Assembly (NCBI GenBank): GCA_010015655.1
Contig: ML976662.1
Coordinates: 866,818 to 930,817 of the forward strand
DNA: 64,000 nucleotides
Direction: 5' to 3'
Origin: Bimuria novae-zelandiae CBS 107.79
Taxonomy: Eukaryota; Ascomycota; Dothideomycetes; Pleosporales; Didymosphaeriaceae
The notes beneath the pieces were generated by a model. It had not been told where the DNA came from. It did no database searches and saw only the letters and a list, made by a program, of their open reading frames with translations. Below, in pieces: positions 12,196 through 23,615 of the stretch. A program made the translations under genes and the position numbers. The first letter of the stretch is position 1, and each line of letters begins with the position of its first letter.

Positions 12196-12203
12196 GAGAA
12201 CGG
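12196..12203. repeat. 8-bp target-site duplication, right copy
   Basis: GAGAACGG, identical to 9040-9047, abutting the transposon's right end. Confidence 0.9.
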
Positions 12204-12360
12204 TTCCTTTACCACAGAGCAATATATATATGTACTGTGACGCTCCACACATTCAGCCACCTCCAACCACATTGTAACATCTACTTTACAGCCTACAAAT
12301 ACAATTTATCTACCTGGAATAATCATATACTTTACCCACCACGAAATCTCCGACATCGAA

Positions 12361-12928
12361 ATGCATTCTTCGACTCTCTTCGTCTCGCTCGCGGTATTGA
12401 ACACTTCTGTTTCCGCGGGCTGCTACAAACACGGCGACGGTGGTAACCATGCGACTGCAAACAACAATATCGATTTGGTCTGCAATTCTTTCCAAGGCTA
12501 CTTTGAGGTCGATCAATGGCGCACAGCCTGCATCAGCAAACCGAGTGACGATGCGTACTAGTATTTCGAGGTGAAAAGGACGGGCGATAATCCCAACCTG
12601 AATGCTACAACCTGCAGAACCGGGCTTCTGAATGAAGTGAACGGTTGTGCGAATGGTGGATCTAGCGACTTCGAGGGTTGGTACTATCGGTACGCATGAC
12701 TTGTAGTGGCTGTGCAACTCGCAATCAAATGCTTATCATTGCAATAGTTCGGACCCTAACAAGGGGCAATGTAAGGACATTGACTACATCAATAATTATC
12801 CAAACGGCAGACGTGTCCGATCTGCTCCAGATGTACGTGCTATGTCAGCTTCTATAGTAGAGTCAATGGCGCTGATACGGTATGATTAACAGGAGAACAC
12901 GACATCCGCGCCACTTCGCCTTAGGTAG
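12361..12928 (+). pseudogene. Small secreted cysteine protein with a premature TAG
   Basis: Begins with a clear signal peptide (MHSSTLFVSLAVLNTSVSA) followed by GCYKHGDGGNHATANNN. The frame meets TAG at codon 67 (12559-12561) but coding continues: exon 1 to 12689, a 58-nt intron, exon 2 12748-12832, a 60-nt intron, exon 3 12893-12928 ending in a proper TAG. Both downstream introns have GT-AG ends and keep phase, so the full frame would be 149 codons with one internal stop. Residues after the stop include TTCRTGLLNEVNGC and GQCKDIDYIN, giving six cysteines in all. I do not recognise the family; it looks like a small secreted or effector-type protein. The start lies about 160 bp right of the transposon. 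It is called a recent pseudogene, but a sequencing error or readthrough cannot be excluded. Confidence 0.65.
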
Positions 12929-13863
12929 AACGATGTGACTACAATCCTATTTGATGTACCATTGAAGCCGAATCGGAATGGCAAATCGAAGAGGGAGGTC
13001 GGCTTCCGGGTGTGAGGGAGGTATAAACAGTCACCCTCTGAAAGTCGGCCTCCTTGGCTGGGGTATCACTATGTGTAGCGGGTAGAGCGGACAGTACGCA
13101 GTGGAAAAGATTATGGGGTTGAACTGAAGTTGTACTATCTAGGAGCTACAGAAGGTATAGGTGCGCAGGCACAAACAACGCTAGTCCTAGATAGGTGGAA
13201 GGTAAGTCGCAACCACGCCATGGTAGGAGCAACTATTCTATAAGGTAAGAACTATAAACCGTGATACTATGCGTTAAAGGGCTGCGAGTTGATAATCTCC
13301 TCTTGGACCCCTTACGATCCCTATCTCCTATCATTCTGAGTCTATCGTTACCGTTTGGGATTGAGTGTTCGTTAAAGATTGCTGTTAATTGATTGCACTC
13401 TATGTTTTGTTCATTTACTTCCTACAATATTCTGAGATTTTTTCTCTCTTCCTGCACCTTAGCTAGAATATATCCTTGTTATCGTAATCTAGATTCTCAC
13501 GAAGAGTACCACAATACCCTGGAATGATTTTCGACTGTGACGATGCTAGATGATCACCAGAAGATGGTAATGTGGTTCAACATCTCTCAGTGTTATGAAG
13601 AGATGCAGCTAGCGCATGGAAGATGGTAGCTTAACAATGTTTTGCGCTTCATTCATCTTCACGGGAGGGCTGTCACCCCTTACGCCAACCTGGTGACAGG
13701 ATCTGAACCAAAATTCAACAGTGTCTATAAATAGGTAAGAAGCTAAAGCCCGCACTGCACACTGAAGATGCAACAAAATAGAGTTTCTTGGCTCACATAC
13801 CTCTATACTCCCGACCCACCACCATCCGGAGATCGCATGTGGAACCCGCCACTAGGCTACAAC
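12929..13863. other. Intergenic, nothing recognised
   Basis: About 0.9 kb, moderately AT-rich, with many stops in all frames and no recognisable domain. Confidence 0.5.
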
Positions 13864-14575
13864 TTAATACCATTCTATTAAACTAACTAACTTCCAATGA
13901 ACCGCTGCCTGCGATGCACCAGTTGCCAAAAGCGTTGCGTCTTCGTTGAACTCTAGCACCCAGACCAGTGTGTCGTGACCTTGCAAGACATGGAGACAGC
14001 TTCCGTCCTCTAAATTCCAAACACAAATAGGACCATCATTGCCACCGGTCAAAAGAAGCCTTCGTGGTATTTCAAGCATCTCACCGGCGTGGTATGACCT
14101 GTCAACACATACCGACGTTGTGCAGTACGAATGTCCCAAACAATGACGGTCGAATCTTTAGAGCTTGAGATAAGAGTATCCGAATCGACCATGAGAATCT
14201 TCGTGATACTACCGGTGTGTCCGGCAAGAGTATTGTGCAGCACTCTGTTCAAATTGATATGAACATTTTAGGACGTTTCATCGCAATTGATAGGGTTCAG
14301 TTCATACCCGGTGCGAATGTCCCAGAGACAAATCTTGCCGCCTTCGTCCCCAGTTGCCAGCACATCTGCATGGCAGTCAAGTCCCCAACGCTTATTCACC
14401 TACATGGTTCTACGATGCTCGCAGTTGGTCAGGCTCCCGACGTGTTGACATTGCAGTTCCAGAATGTTGAGGAAACCCGAAACAGTTCCAACGATGAGGT
14501 ATTTCTCAGTCCAGCGAAAGTGTTGAAGAGCTTCTGGATGATCTACCTGGGAAGCTTGCAAGGGTGGCCATGATA
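13864..14575 (-). pseudogene. WD40-repeat protein remnant
   Basis: Minus-strand pieces encode at least four successive WD40 blades: HFRWTEKYLIVGTVSGFLN, a TGDEGGKICLWDIRTG blade, then LAGHTGSITKI with DSTVIVWDIRTAQ, then LTGGNDGPICVWNLEDG with LQGHDTLVW. They lie in different frames. One frameshift is near 14060, where one blade ends YHEGFF and stop, and the next resumes one frame over. There is a stop just before NVHINLNRVLHNTLAG, and another break near 14390. The repeats resemble the C-terminal propeller of F-box/WD40 proteins, but no F-box is visible upstream. Several independent lesions make it a decayed fragment. Confidence 0.8.
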
Positions 14576-15651
14576 GAAGAGGTCAATTTGCACGAATAGG
14601 TTGCTGTCGCTCTCGCAGCAGTGGATGGTTGCGCAGTGAATCGTGTGAGCGAGAACAGTGTAAGATAACGCCTGCTTTATGATTAGATGTAAGAAGTGCA
14701 ACGTTGCTTCATCTTAGAGTAAGGCGAAATGTGGGCTATTTATGATGCCCAACGTCAGGAACCGCGCCGCATCCCCGCCGCAGGCCTACAGCCTGAGACC
14801 TGTATCCACGGCGATCTACTCAGACCTTCCAGTAAAATGATCCTGCCCACGCAAGGACCAGGTGAAGGCTTCAACATCTGTCGTTGACGCTATACCTAAT
14901 CAGGCTAATCCTTTGCTTTATGAACGTTTTAACCAAATGGAGATTAGCACGCTTTTGTGGACACCCTTCTGCCTAGAGCTCCCGTGTCCGTATGTTCCAC
15001 ACTGATCACAGTTGATAGCGCCTTTCATCATCCACGGTATGTGATGTGGATGTAGCGGTGGACGCTCGGGCGGCGGGTCGCTGTACACGTCTGGGCGGCT
15101 TCTTCCCAAGAGCTTGGCAAATTCAGGCGCAAGCTCACCATCGCCGGAGCTGAGTTCTTTCCTCTGTGTACTACTTTCTAACTATGCATCTTAGGCATTC
15201 ATTGAATTCAGGCTCATTCTACTATCGTTCAAAAACGTTAGCTGAAAGTTTCTCTGCTATCACAAGCCATTGTCCTCCGGCGGGTCCTGATCGACGCGCC
15301 ACATTTCATGAAGCGAAACGGCGACCGAGGCACGCCCCATTTCATGAAGCGAAACGGCGACCGAGGCACGCCCCATACCAGATAGCCTGAAGCAAAGCCA
15401 CTGCCATAACAGTTACACGAACAGATACAGTCAGTCGGATTAATCTTACGAGGATGCCATAGACAGTATCCAATTAGCAGAGCTGGTGATGGCTCCGCTT
15501 AGACCGAACCCCTGCAAACTGATGCCAAATCGAATAGGGCTGAAAAACCCGGTTCCCGCCCCCAAGAATACGGGATGATGTATTTAACTAGCGTCACAGC
15601 TGGACTTCTTTGTCGCAAGCACAATTGTAGTCGCTATCGACTGTCTTGCTC
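14576..15651. other. Intergenic with a short tandem repeat
   Basis: About 1.1 kb between the WD40 remnant and the rhodopsin-like gene. Apart from the 36-bp tandem duplication listed separately, I see no gene or RNA. Confidence 0.5.
15303..15374. repeat. Two perfect tandem copies of a 36-bp unit
   Basis: The block 15303-15338 is repeated exactly at 15339-15374; each begins ATTTCATGAAGCG and ends GGCACGCCCC. Perfect identity suggests a recent slippage or duplication. No function is evident. Confidence 0.9.
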
Positions 15652-16764
15652 ATGATGGCCCCGCATGCGGAAGCGTTGCCTAGAACGACTGGGAGTGATG
15701 GCAGAGAACATCCACATATGTTGTCTTTGACGACACTGCAGGTTCGGCTTCTCAATATCACTGCTATGTAACTTTTCGTACTCACAACCAGAAGGGTTTG
15801 GCATGGACGTTTGCCGCACTAGGAATCATACTCACGATAGTTCGACTTTTACATCGTTGGAAAAATTCACGATGTCTCCACCTCGATGACATCTTCAGTG
15901 CGGTAGCGACGACTATCTTGGTCCCATTCACAGCCATGACTCTCCAGGACGATGCCATCGACATCGAAATGACCATGTACAGGCTAGGTCGATCCGACCA
16001 CATACCTTCGCTCGAGAAGGTGGACACCGCGATAAAGACGGAAGTTGCGTGCACGGTGCTATTCTGGATCATCATCTACGCAGCAAAAGCGAGCTTCCTG
16101 GCGGCCTACTGGCGCACGTTCTGTGCCAACCGTGTCGCGTGTTTTGTTTGGTACACGCTAGCAGCTGTGACGGCCATCTCTTTCGGCGCTCTGTTCATGT
16201 CAGTCTTCTGGATCTGCGGACAGCCTTCAAATGTCGGTGATTTGGGTACGTATGGAACCGTTCATCAATCCAGAGCATGCCCGCTGACTAGACAAAGTTG
16301 CTTGCAAGAGCGTTGGAACTGCGTATGCTATCCGACTTCTCACTGTCTGGTGTGTCCTCAACCTAGTCGACTGCTTCCTCTGTAAGGCTCTGTCTCTGTA
16401 TGTCCTTCATGTTGCTCTGAGCTAACCATGTCAAGTAATCGTCTACCCTTTCGCAAATACATCCTTCTCGCGCACGCAACTCAACACGCGTCAGACGATT
16501 TGCATTTCCCTAATGCTCCTTCTGGTGGCCTTCTTCGTCGCCCTTGATATTCTCCGCACGTACTGGAATCTCACCCTCTCTCTCAGCGAAACGACGAACC
16601 TGGTGCTTCTGTGGAGGTTATTGGAGCCCAGTGTGGCGGTTATACTTTGTGCGATGTCTGGATTCGCAGGCCTATGCCGGGTTCCTCGTTCGGATTCGGA
16701 CATCTCGGATGATGAACGTGGCTGGATAGAGATTGGGCGTGTAGGTAAAGATACTTCAGGCTAA
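15652..16764 (+). CDS. Rhodopsin-like integral membrane protein (Pth11/SAT5 type)
   Basis: Four exons (15652-15741, 15792-16245, 16298-16381, 16436-16764) give 318 residues. Introns 2 and 3 are well supported (GTACGT and GTAAGG donors, GCTGAC and GCTAAC branches). The first intron (GTTCGG donor, CAACCAG acceptor, 50 nt) is my best reading of the 5' end and is less sure. The family signature is present: LRxx-like VRLLHRWKN, then the acidic LDDIF motif, then membrane helices such as VLFWIIIYAAKASFLAAYW and ISLMLLLVAFFVALDIL, and a cytosolic acidic tail. Six to seven membrane spans are visible. Members of this fungal family are mostly uncharacterised; some are proposed surface-sensing receptors. 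No CFEM domain precedes it. Confidence 0.7.
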
Positions 16765-17093
16765 AAGAGTGGCATGTCGCGAAAATCAAACATGTTTTCT
16801 TTGTGAGTGTGATGTACTCGCATCCCAGAGACGCAGATCAACATTGCATCCACTTCTGGAGCTCACATATAACGATGGTAGTGCAATCGCCGCGGCAAAT
16901 CATTCGAAGGTGGTCTACAAGGGGTCAGTAACAAGGAGTGACTTGCGGGAAAGATTCGTCCCTCGGTTGCGGTACACTGACGAACACACGTGTAATGGTG
17001 AAAGAGTGGCTTGTTTCAATGTTGATAGTTAATAGTCTAAAGTGGCTTGCGCCCCACAATCACAACTGGGTGGCCACTATTCGGTACAATTCG
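16765..17093. other. Short intergenic stretch, nothing seen
   Basis: 329 bp between the convergent rhodopsin-like and F-box genes; no features beyond presumed 3' UTRs. Confidence 0.5.
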
Positions 17094-18832
17094 TTAGCCG
17101 ATGTCTAGACCAGATATTCCATGATATTTGGGAATAACTAGGATAAACCCCGGGGATATCTTTATGGCGAACCGGACATATAGTACCTGCGAATCTGTTA
17201 ACGTTTGTTTAATTCTTATCATTAATGTGTACATACCGTCGTCAAAATAAGCTCTCTCCATCAGAACGTCCGTGACGCCAGACTCATGCCAAGATTCCTC
17301 CAGTGCTGACCCATGTTGATGTCCCCCAATCCGCCTAAAGGACCGATGTAGCTCATTACTAGGCCTCCAAGGATCAACTCTCCACCTAATTCGTCGCGAG
17401 GTAGTGCCCCCGTTACTAGAAGTGTTCGGTGCGCCTGGCGCGTCGTAGATAATACCCCAACCCCATTCGTTTGTACTATACATGTCCATGATCTCGCTTT
17501 CTTCTTCTTCTAAAATATCTTCGGGATTGAAACTGAGCGGAGTCCACAACCACGCTTCCGTCAAATTTGGCATGTTCGCTGCAGCCCGGGCAAACGCGTC
17601 CAGGAACGCGGCTAGACTCTCATCAATAGGAACCACGCGGAACGTGCATCGAGCGTAGGGGTATGATTCTTTTTCTCTGTAGCACCAGTCCTCATCGTGC
17701 TCTTCGTCAAAGGGCGGATACGCGGTGTCTTCTGCGATTTTGAGTCCCACGTCGTGTTTGCCTGTTCCCAATGGGCTCTGGAAGTACCATTCACCAGATG
17801 GCGCGGTGATATGGAACAGAACCGCTAGAGACTCCGTATTTGGCCAAGAGGCTGTTCACCATCGCAGGGCCGAAACAGTGTTTTATCAGCTACGACGTGG
17901 AGGCTCATCCTGCGCAAGGAATGCGAAAGGATCCGCCGATTGGAGTTGAATGGATCAAATGGTCTCGGCGCCACGAGATCTGGCATTTGCTTGACCTGCT
18001 CCTGGATTGATTGATGTATTTCATTGATAAGATCGAGCTGCACCTCTCGTAACGAAGTCGGTAGGCGAACCGTTTGCACCGCGACAGCAAAACCGTCCCT
18101 CGTATCGCGACGACATCCAGGAAAATCATGCATGTAAAGCTCTTCAATTGGATCCCTAGCGTCAACCCATTCATCAATCTCAAGCCTACATCCCAGATAT
18201 TCGAGCCGGGGTAACCGACCAGCGATATCTAACATGACGCCAAGGTCAAGCTTGCAGTGGTGCTCTTGGTCCGCTGTAAAGCAGTCATCTGGGTCGCATA
18301 TCCTAAGTGCTCGCACTGAGTGCAGCTCTAGTAATGAATGAGGAGAAAGTAAATGCACGCGCCAGCTGGAGTGCTTCCGGTGTTCGCAAAAATGTTCGTC
18401 CACATTCTGGACTGGCGTGTATATTCTGAGCTCTATTTTCCCAGGACCATTTGCATTGATCCGCTCGACAGCATGGACACTGCCCCATACGCCCATGATC
18501 TGCTCTGAGAACGCTTCGTCTTTCAGCTTGAGCTCTTTGGGGGTTCCTCGGCACGGTTCGAAGACCCCGTCGAGCTTTCCAATGACAGGTGGCACAGAAG
18601 TGCGCACATGAATGTCTCGCAGGTACTGAAATCTGCGGCCGTCACCGCCAAACTGGGTAAGGAGTTTTTTACGCTCGGTATGGGTCTTAAAAACAAAGGC
18701 TGCAAACCTCCCCGATGCCTGCTCCGCCGCATATTGGAATTTCCGGGACACTAGGAGAGTCCTTCTCAAGTCATGGCCAGTTAAACAGGCGGTGATCCAG
18801 TCAATCAATTTTTGCGGTAAATTTTCCATGGT
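17094..18832 (-). pseudogene. F-box protein gene with one frameshift
   Basis: The start at 18832 has a good context (GACCATGG) and opens directly into an F-box-like segment: ENLPQKLIDWITACL, then LRRTLLVSRKFQYAAEQASG. This is followed by the long beta/helix body typical of a Pezizomycotina F-box family. The first frame stops at 17825-17827. The protein plainly continues one frame over from about 17840 (ESLAVLFHITAPSGEWYF) to 17094, including PNLTEAWLWTPLSF and WGWGIIYDAPG, motifs characteristic of the C-terminal half of the same family. No usable intron bridges the two parts, because candidate GT-AG pairs are under 40 nt. A single lost base near 17840 in a CCAAAT run explains it. In-life frame could be about 580 residues. 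Either a recent pseudogene or an assembly error. Confidence 0.75.
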
Positions 18833-19192
18833 CGCAAGAAATGCTGCAATAGGACGGGGCGAAAACAGATGGTGTGAATGTCTCAGTGATGGACGGAATT
18901 GGGGTGTGAAGTATCGTCTTCTGCAGGGCGGCGACGTAGTCAACTCGAAACCCCGATCTCGGGACGTACATTCGGGACCAGAATGATGTCACGTGAAGGG
19001 TCAGCGAACGACGCTGGATTGATCGAGTGCAGGAAGAGCTTGGATGCGAGTTTCCGCGTTATCAGCAAACGTCTGCAATGTACAGTGCATATTGGCCACT
19101 ATAGGTCTGGAGAAGTATAAAAGTATCTATCGCTCTTGTGCGACAACCCCTTCCTTAGTCGTACTGCCGGCCATAGTCCTCGTCCTTCATAT
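18833..19192. other. Promoter region of the F-box gene
   Basis: 360 bp between the F-box start and the LysM-gene stop. No motif stands out. Confidence 0.4.
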
Positions 19193-19820
19193 CTAAGCCT
19201 TGACACACGAAAAGTACTGTGCCCAAACTGCCCAGTCCGCCTCGGGATCCTGCGTAGGGAAGTTCCAGCTGTTCCACTGCTCTTTCGTGATACCATTTTC
19301 CGTGAGGATCGACGCAAGACCAGGGCTACCGGCCGCATCCGTGTACTCAAACTTCGTGCAGTTGGGAACGATGCCCGGCATAACCGGAACAGGAATCTCC
19401 TCGGGTGTCCAAATATCGCCAGCTTCAACGGGGCCAGAGAACGTGTAGCCTGGCACGCCGATGCAGACAGGGACATATGCAATGAGACCGAAGCATTCCT
19501 TGCCAATCTCAGGGTTCCAGGCGAGCAGGTCGTGAGCGGTGAAGTTGTTGAACTGGTTGATGATGGAACCGCAGGTTTCGCCAGAGTCGGAGAGGTACGT
19601 GGCAACGCCTGTGGTCTGTTAGTGGTAATTTGAAGAAGGGAAGAGGGTGCATACAGTTGGTAGGCCGGCGGATGCAGACGCACCCTGCAGAGACACTGCA
19701 GTAATCCGAGCACTCCTCGGGAAGCGTAGCCTGTCGTGCTACAAGGCCCTGCGCAGTAGGGATAGCGGCCACAGCGGAGACCAGAAGAGCAATGCTCGCA
19801 GTAAGAGTGAACGACACCAT
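19193..19820 (-). CDS. Secreted LysM-domain protein
   Basis: Two exons (19820-19655, 19608-19193) with a 46-nt intron, giving 193 residues. The splice ending ACCACAG makes the reading ...RRPTNCVATYLSDSGETC. A signal peptide is clear (MVSFTLTASIALLVSAVAA). A short cysteine cluster (EECSDYCSVSAGCVC) precedes one LysM domain at about 56-110, with SGETCGSIINQF, LLAWNPEIGKEC and VPVCIGV marking its ends. The tail includes EDxA-like DPEADWAVW. LysM domains bind chitin or other GlcNAc polymers. In fungal pathogens single- and multi-LysM secreted proteins shield hyphae or sequester chitin fragments; that role here is inference. Neighbouring secreted genes fit a surface or host-contact set. Confidence 0.85.
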
Positions 19821-21149
19821 GATTACGGTATTAAGATTTAAATGGAAGTAAATTCAGGCGAGTGTTTGATCGACGAGGTTCTGATGATTGAAACGAATGA
19901 AGCTCGATGTCCTCCCAAATTACGCCCGCACAACCGTTTTTATACTTACTTTCTACCCCGACGCATTCTACTTCCTAACTTTGCCAACAGACAGCACGGA
20001 TCGTCAGGGGAGCAGCTATAGGGCCTTTAGCGCAAGGGAGCCTAATAGCCGAAATGAGAAATAAAAAGAAGCAGGGATGATACATCCCGAGAGTGTCTGA
20101 ATGAAGACCGACCAACTGTTCTCGTACTGGGCCACGTTGTTGTAGCCTGCGAACGGTCGTCTACTGCCTTGTGCGCGGTGCCGAGAGGAGCCCAAAGTCG
20201 TGGCGATGTGAGATTTCTGGGGATGCTCTAACCCTTATGGCACTAGCGTGCGAGTACCCCGGGAATGCGGTCGTACAAGCAGCTTAACATGTAAGCTTAA
20301 GATACTCATTGTCCGTAGGCAGCACCGACGTAGAAGGAAGGCGATTTAATTTCAACTTCAAAGGCTTAAGTTAGCCTATACTGGGGACCAAAACGCTCCG
20401 TACGCCAGCTACGCCCGTATGAAGGTCGAGTGAACAGGGGCACATTCTCCCGCGGTACGACCGAGTTTTCGTAATGTACCAAGACGGTTGATTGAGAGGA
20501 AACGTGCCCTCAGTTCCGGGGTATCCGGCGCTTTCGTTAAACTTTTGTTATTATATGGCCAGGGCAGCCTAAATTTAGACTATTACTCCCATATGTACCG
20601 TACCTATGGTACAATTTTATGAAACACTTCGCGCCAAAAACACTAGGAAATCGAACAGAAAGAGTACGCCCGACCCTTGTTGAAAGCAGGTTAAGATGTT
20701 TCCTCAGTCGTGCGGTGCCCTACAGACTGCCTCGGTTTATCGGTATGCCGCGTCTCGGGATGTTCTGAAGAGGGCGTTTCACCGCATATTTTCCAAACGA
20801 AGACAGTGCGCCACATGTTTCCACCCATCCCAACTCTTTATGCACCTCACATATCGTTCGCGCGCTCGCACCAGGGTCCCTGCCGCTGTAACTGCGTCAT
20901 GAGCATCCACTACAAGCAGTAACACAACAGCCACCCAAGGACATATCGTCCTGAGGAGTACGTGGGGTGCCCAACAGCGCAGAACCAAGTGAGGGGAATC
21001 GAGCCAGCCGATAGATAGAAAATGCTGAATAAAATACACGCTTCCGAAGGTATATGCAAGAAAGTCGCAAGAAATCCCACTCCAAAACGTTGCTATCCGT
21101 ACACACGCACCACTCCCACTCTTCCGATTCTCTCCATCCCACTCGTCAT
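19821..21149. other. Intergenic, nothing recognised
   Basis: 1.3 kb upstream of the LysM gene, with an AT-richer patch near 20530-20640. No coding region or repeat is recognisable. Confidence 0.5.
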
Positions 21150-21949
21150 CTAAGCAACCATCTTGACCGCCACCTTCACCATCTTCTCCGCCAAATTGCC
21201 CACCTCACGCTTCACCTCCGCGGCCCTCTTCGCCTTCTTCGCCGCCATCATCGCCTGCGCCTTCTGCACCAAAAACGCCGACCCCTCAGCCGCATTAGCA
21301 CCATACGACAAGTGCGGCGGCAAGATGGTCAGCGTGCCCTTGCACACCAGGTCGCCGGGCGCGCAGATGATCTTCGTCTTGGCGGGGTCGAAGCCAGGGA
21401 TCTGGCCGTTGTCTTGCGTGTTCTGGGTGTCGCCGTAGAGGATGACGCCGGCGATCATGTCCTGCGTGGCGGGGGCGAGGGACTCGATGGAGCGGTGGGA
21501 CACGGCGGCGCCCTGGGAGTAGCCGCCTGCGACGATGACACTGTTGGGGCACTGGGTTGCCATGGCGTTGAGGATGTCGGCCATGGCTTGCGCGCTCTTT
21601 TGGTCGGTGCCGCCGGGGAGGGCGTTGGGGGCGAGAGCCGCATCGTACTTGATGCCTTCGGTGGCGACGGCGGCGTCGCCGAAAGCGGCCTTGAGGCCGT
21701 CTGAGGTCTGCGGGCCACAGATGGCACCCTGGATGAGTGAGTAGGGGACGTGGAAATGGAATGAGGGGGAACGCTTACCATGTTGCCGATCTCGGTGGAA
21801 CCACGAGCGAAAGCGAACATGACGTCTCTGCAACCGCCCTGGGTGAATTCATTGGATGTCGGACCAGTCGCACGCTTCTCCAAAGGGGTGGCAGCAGCCA
21901 GGGCCGTCAAGGCCAACGTAAGAAAGGATTGGGTGTACATGGTGAACAA
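21150..21949 (-). CDS. Secreted cutinase
   Basis: Two exons (21949-21779, 21728-21150) with a 50-nt intron; 249 residues from the first ATG (a second ATG is three codons on). N-terminal signal peptide MYTQSFLTLALTALAAA and a likely KR processing site follow. CRDVMFAFARGSTEIGNMG opens the alpha/beta-hydrolase fold. The nucleophile elbow GGYSQGA places Ser at residue 128. Asp183 (CAPGDLVC) and His196 (LPPHLSYG) complete the triad, and cysteines flank as in family members. Cutinases hydrolyse ester bonds of plant cutin and related polyesters outside the cell. An unusual extra tail of about 40 Ala/Lys/Glu-rich residues follows the catalytic domain (VQKAQAMMAAKKAKRAAE). Confidence 0.95.
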
Positions 21950-23615
21950 TTAAAGTGATATAAACGTAGCTAGACGTGTATAAGTTTTGGAGTGAGTGGA
22001 TAGAAGTAGAGATAGGAAATACAGCCTGTGGCCGAGAAGAAGATAGGAGATGATTGCGTGCTGATGGTTATGAGTACTGCAGGTACTCAGGCATCTTTAT
22101 ACATCTATCTATCGTGAAGCTAGATCGCCAGCCTCGGTATCGAAAGATGCAACAATCCGGTCATTGGTCGCTAACAGCCAAGCCTGAATCATGGCAGTTC
22201 AGACGCTATGATGCAGTAAATATCCAAACAGCATCATGCAGAAGAGACACCATCCTCAAGGCAGAGGTAGAACACAGATCACCCTAGTCGAGAAACGTTG
22301 AGCCGAGGAAGTCTTTAGGGACGATTGGCTGAGATCTCACGAACGGACCTTTCCATAAGACCACCTGATTGAAATCGACGCTTTGACACTGGATCGACCA
22401 TCGGGTTTGAAATTGTGAGGTGGTTTCCGACACCGCCTGAGCGGTTGGACATGGGTGAGGCCGGTCAGGCTTTCCTTGGCATTTCCTCTACGGCACCTGC
22501 AGTGGTAGCAAGTTTCATATTTGCAAATGTGCCTTGCAGGCAAGGCAGTAGGAGATGTCTTGCTGGAACATTACATGAGGACTGTGGATTTAATCAGAGG
22601 TAATTGATGACAGGTAGCGACGATGTCACACGTCACAACTGTTCATTGGATAGAGTTGCGCCGGTTTGTGGCTACAGTTGACATGTGCATCGTACGTTGT
22701 GGTTGAGATAAGCTACAAATCTTCGCCGACGATACCGGTTTCTCGGCACATGGCCGCACAGATGATACCCGTAGGCATTCTCAAGTCTGTTTCAAGAAAT
22801 CCATGCTTGGGCATGATTCTAAAAATGGATGTCGGCATCGCGGCATTAGGATCAAGGGTAGACGTAGATGTTCACAGGACAATGACCGAATGGCCAAACA
22901 GGGGAGTTTGGAGTTCACTGGGAGAAGAACCTGTACCCAAGCCTGTTGAAAGCGCATCTGTTCGGCATCAGCGTTTCACGTCGAAATGAACAAATCGTGC
23001 ACCCTCTAGCATCTCAAATGCAGTAAAGTAAACAATAACATTCCAAATTTCCCGTAATACTCATGAACAAAGTCAACACTTTCGTTCGGTCAGCTTCACA
23101 TTCCCGAGCTCGACAGAATTCCAAAGCGCTGCTGTCATGTTTGAGAACGCTCTATCACGAGACCTTCACAGCCGGAGTCAACTCTTCCAGAAGAACCTTA
23201 AACCGGACCAAGACCTGTAGTTGGGGATTACTCCATCTTTCGACTCTTCCGCGATCCACGCTTCAGGCGGGCAGAACGGCGACGATGAATGGGACCTGGG
23301 AGTGCATGCGATCCGCTGTCGATGCCACATCGTCGAGTTTCCAGCTGTGCATCGCAGTCTTTCGGGGTGTCAGGATAGAGTCATGCATCACACGATTTAT
23401 TTGCGAAAGATCCGAAAATTTGCGGGTGACTATCAGCGATGATGATGAGAGCCTCGTCGAAGGTCAGTGTCCTCCAGATATCCTCCAGGTGTCGCAATGC
23501 CCGTCCGTGCACCCACCACCCCACCACCAACAAAACCCACCAAAAAGTCACCACCCCATCACCACTTTCTCCCCCTTCGCGCACACCTACACCACGCATA
23601 AAACAGCCAGCAACG
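21950..23615. other. Intergenic, nothing recognised
   Basis: About 1.7 kb between the divergent cutinase and GON7. Open frames present (for example 23063-23500) show no family motif and no coherent splicing. Confidence 0.45.

Noticed and set aside
15594..15785. Minus-strand 63-codon cysteine-rich frame upstream of the rhodopsin-like gene
   Set aside because: It opens with GTG, not ATG, its upstream pieces do not splice in phase, and it overlaps the inferred first exon on the plus strand.
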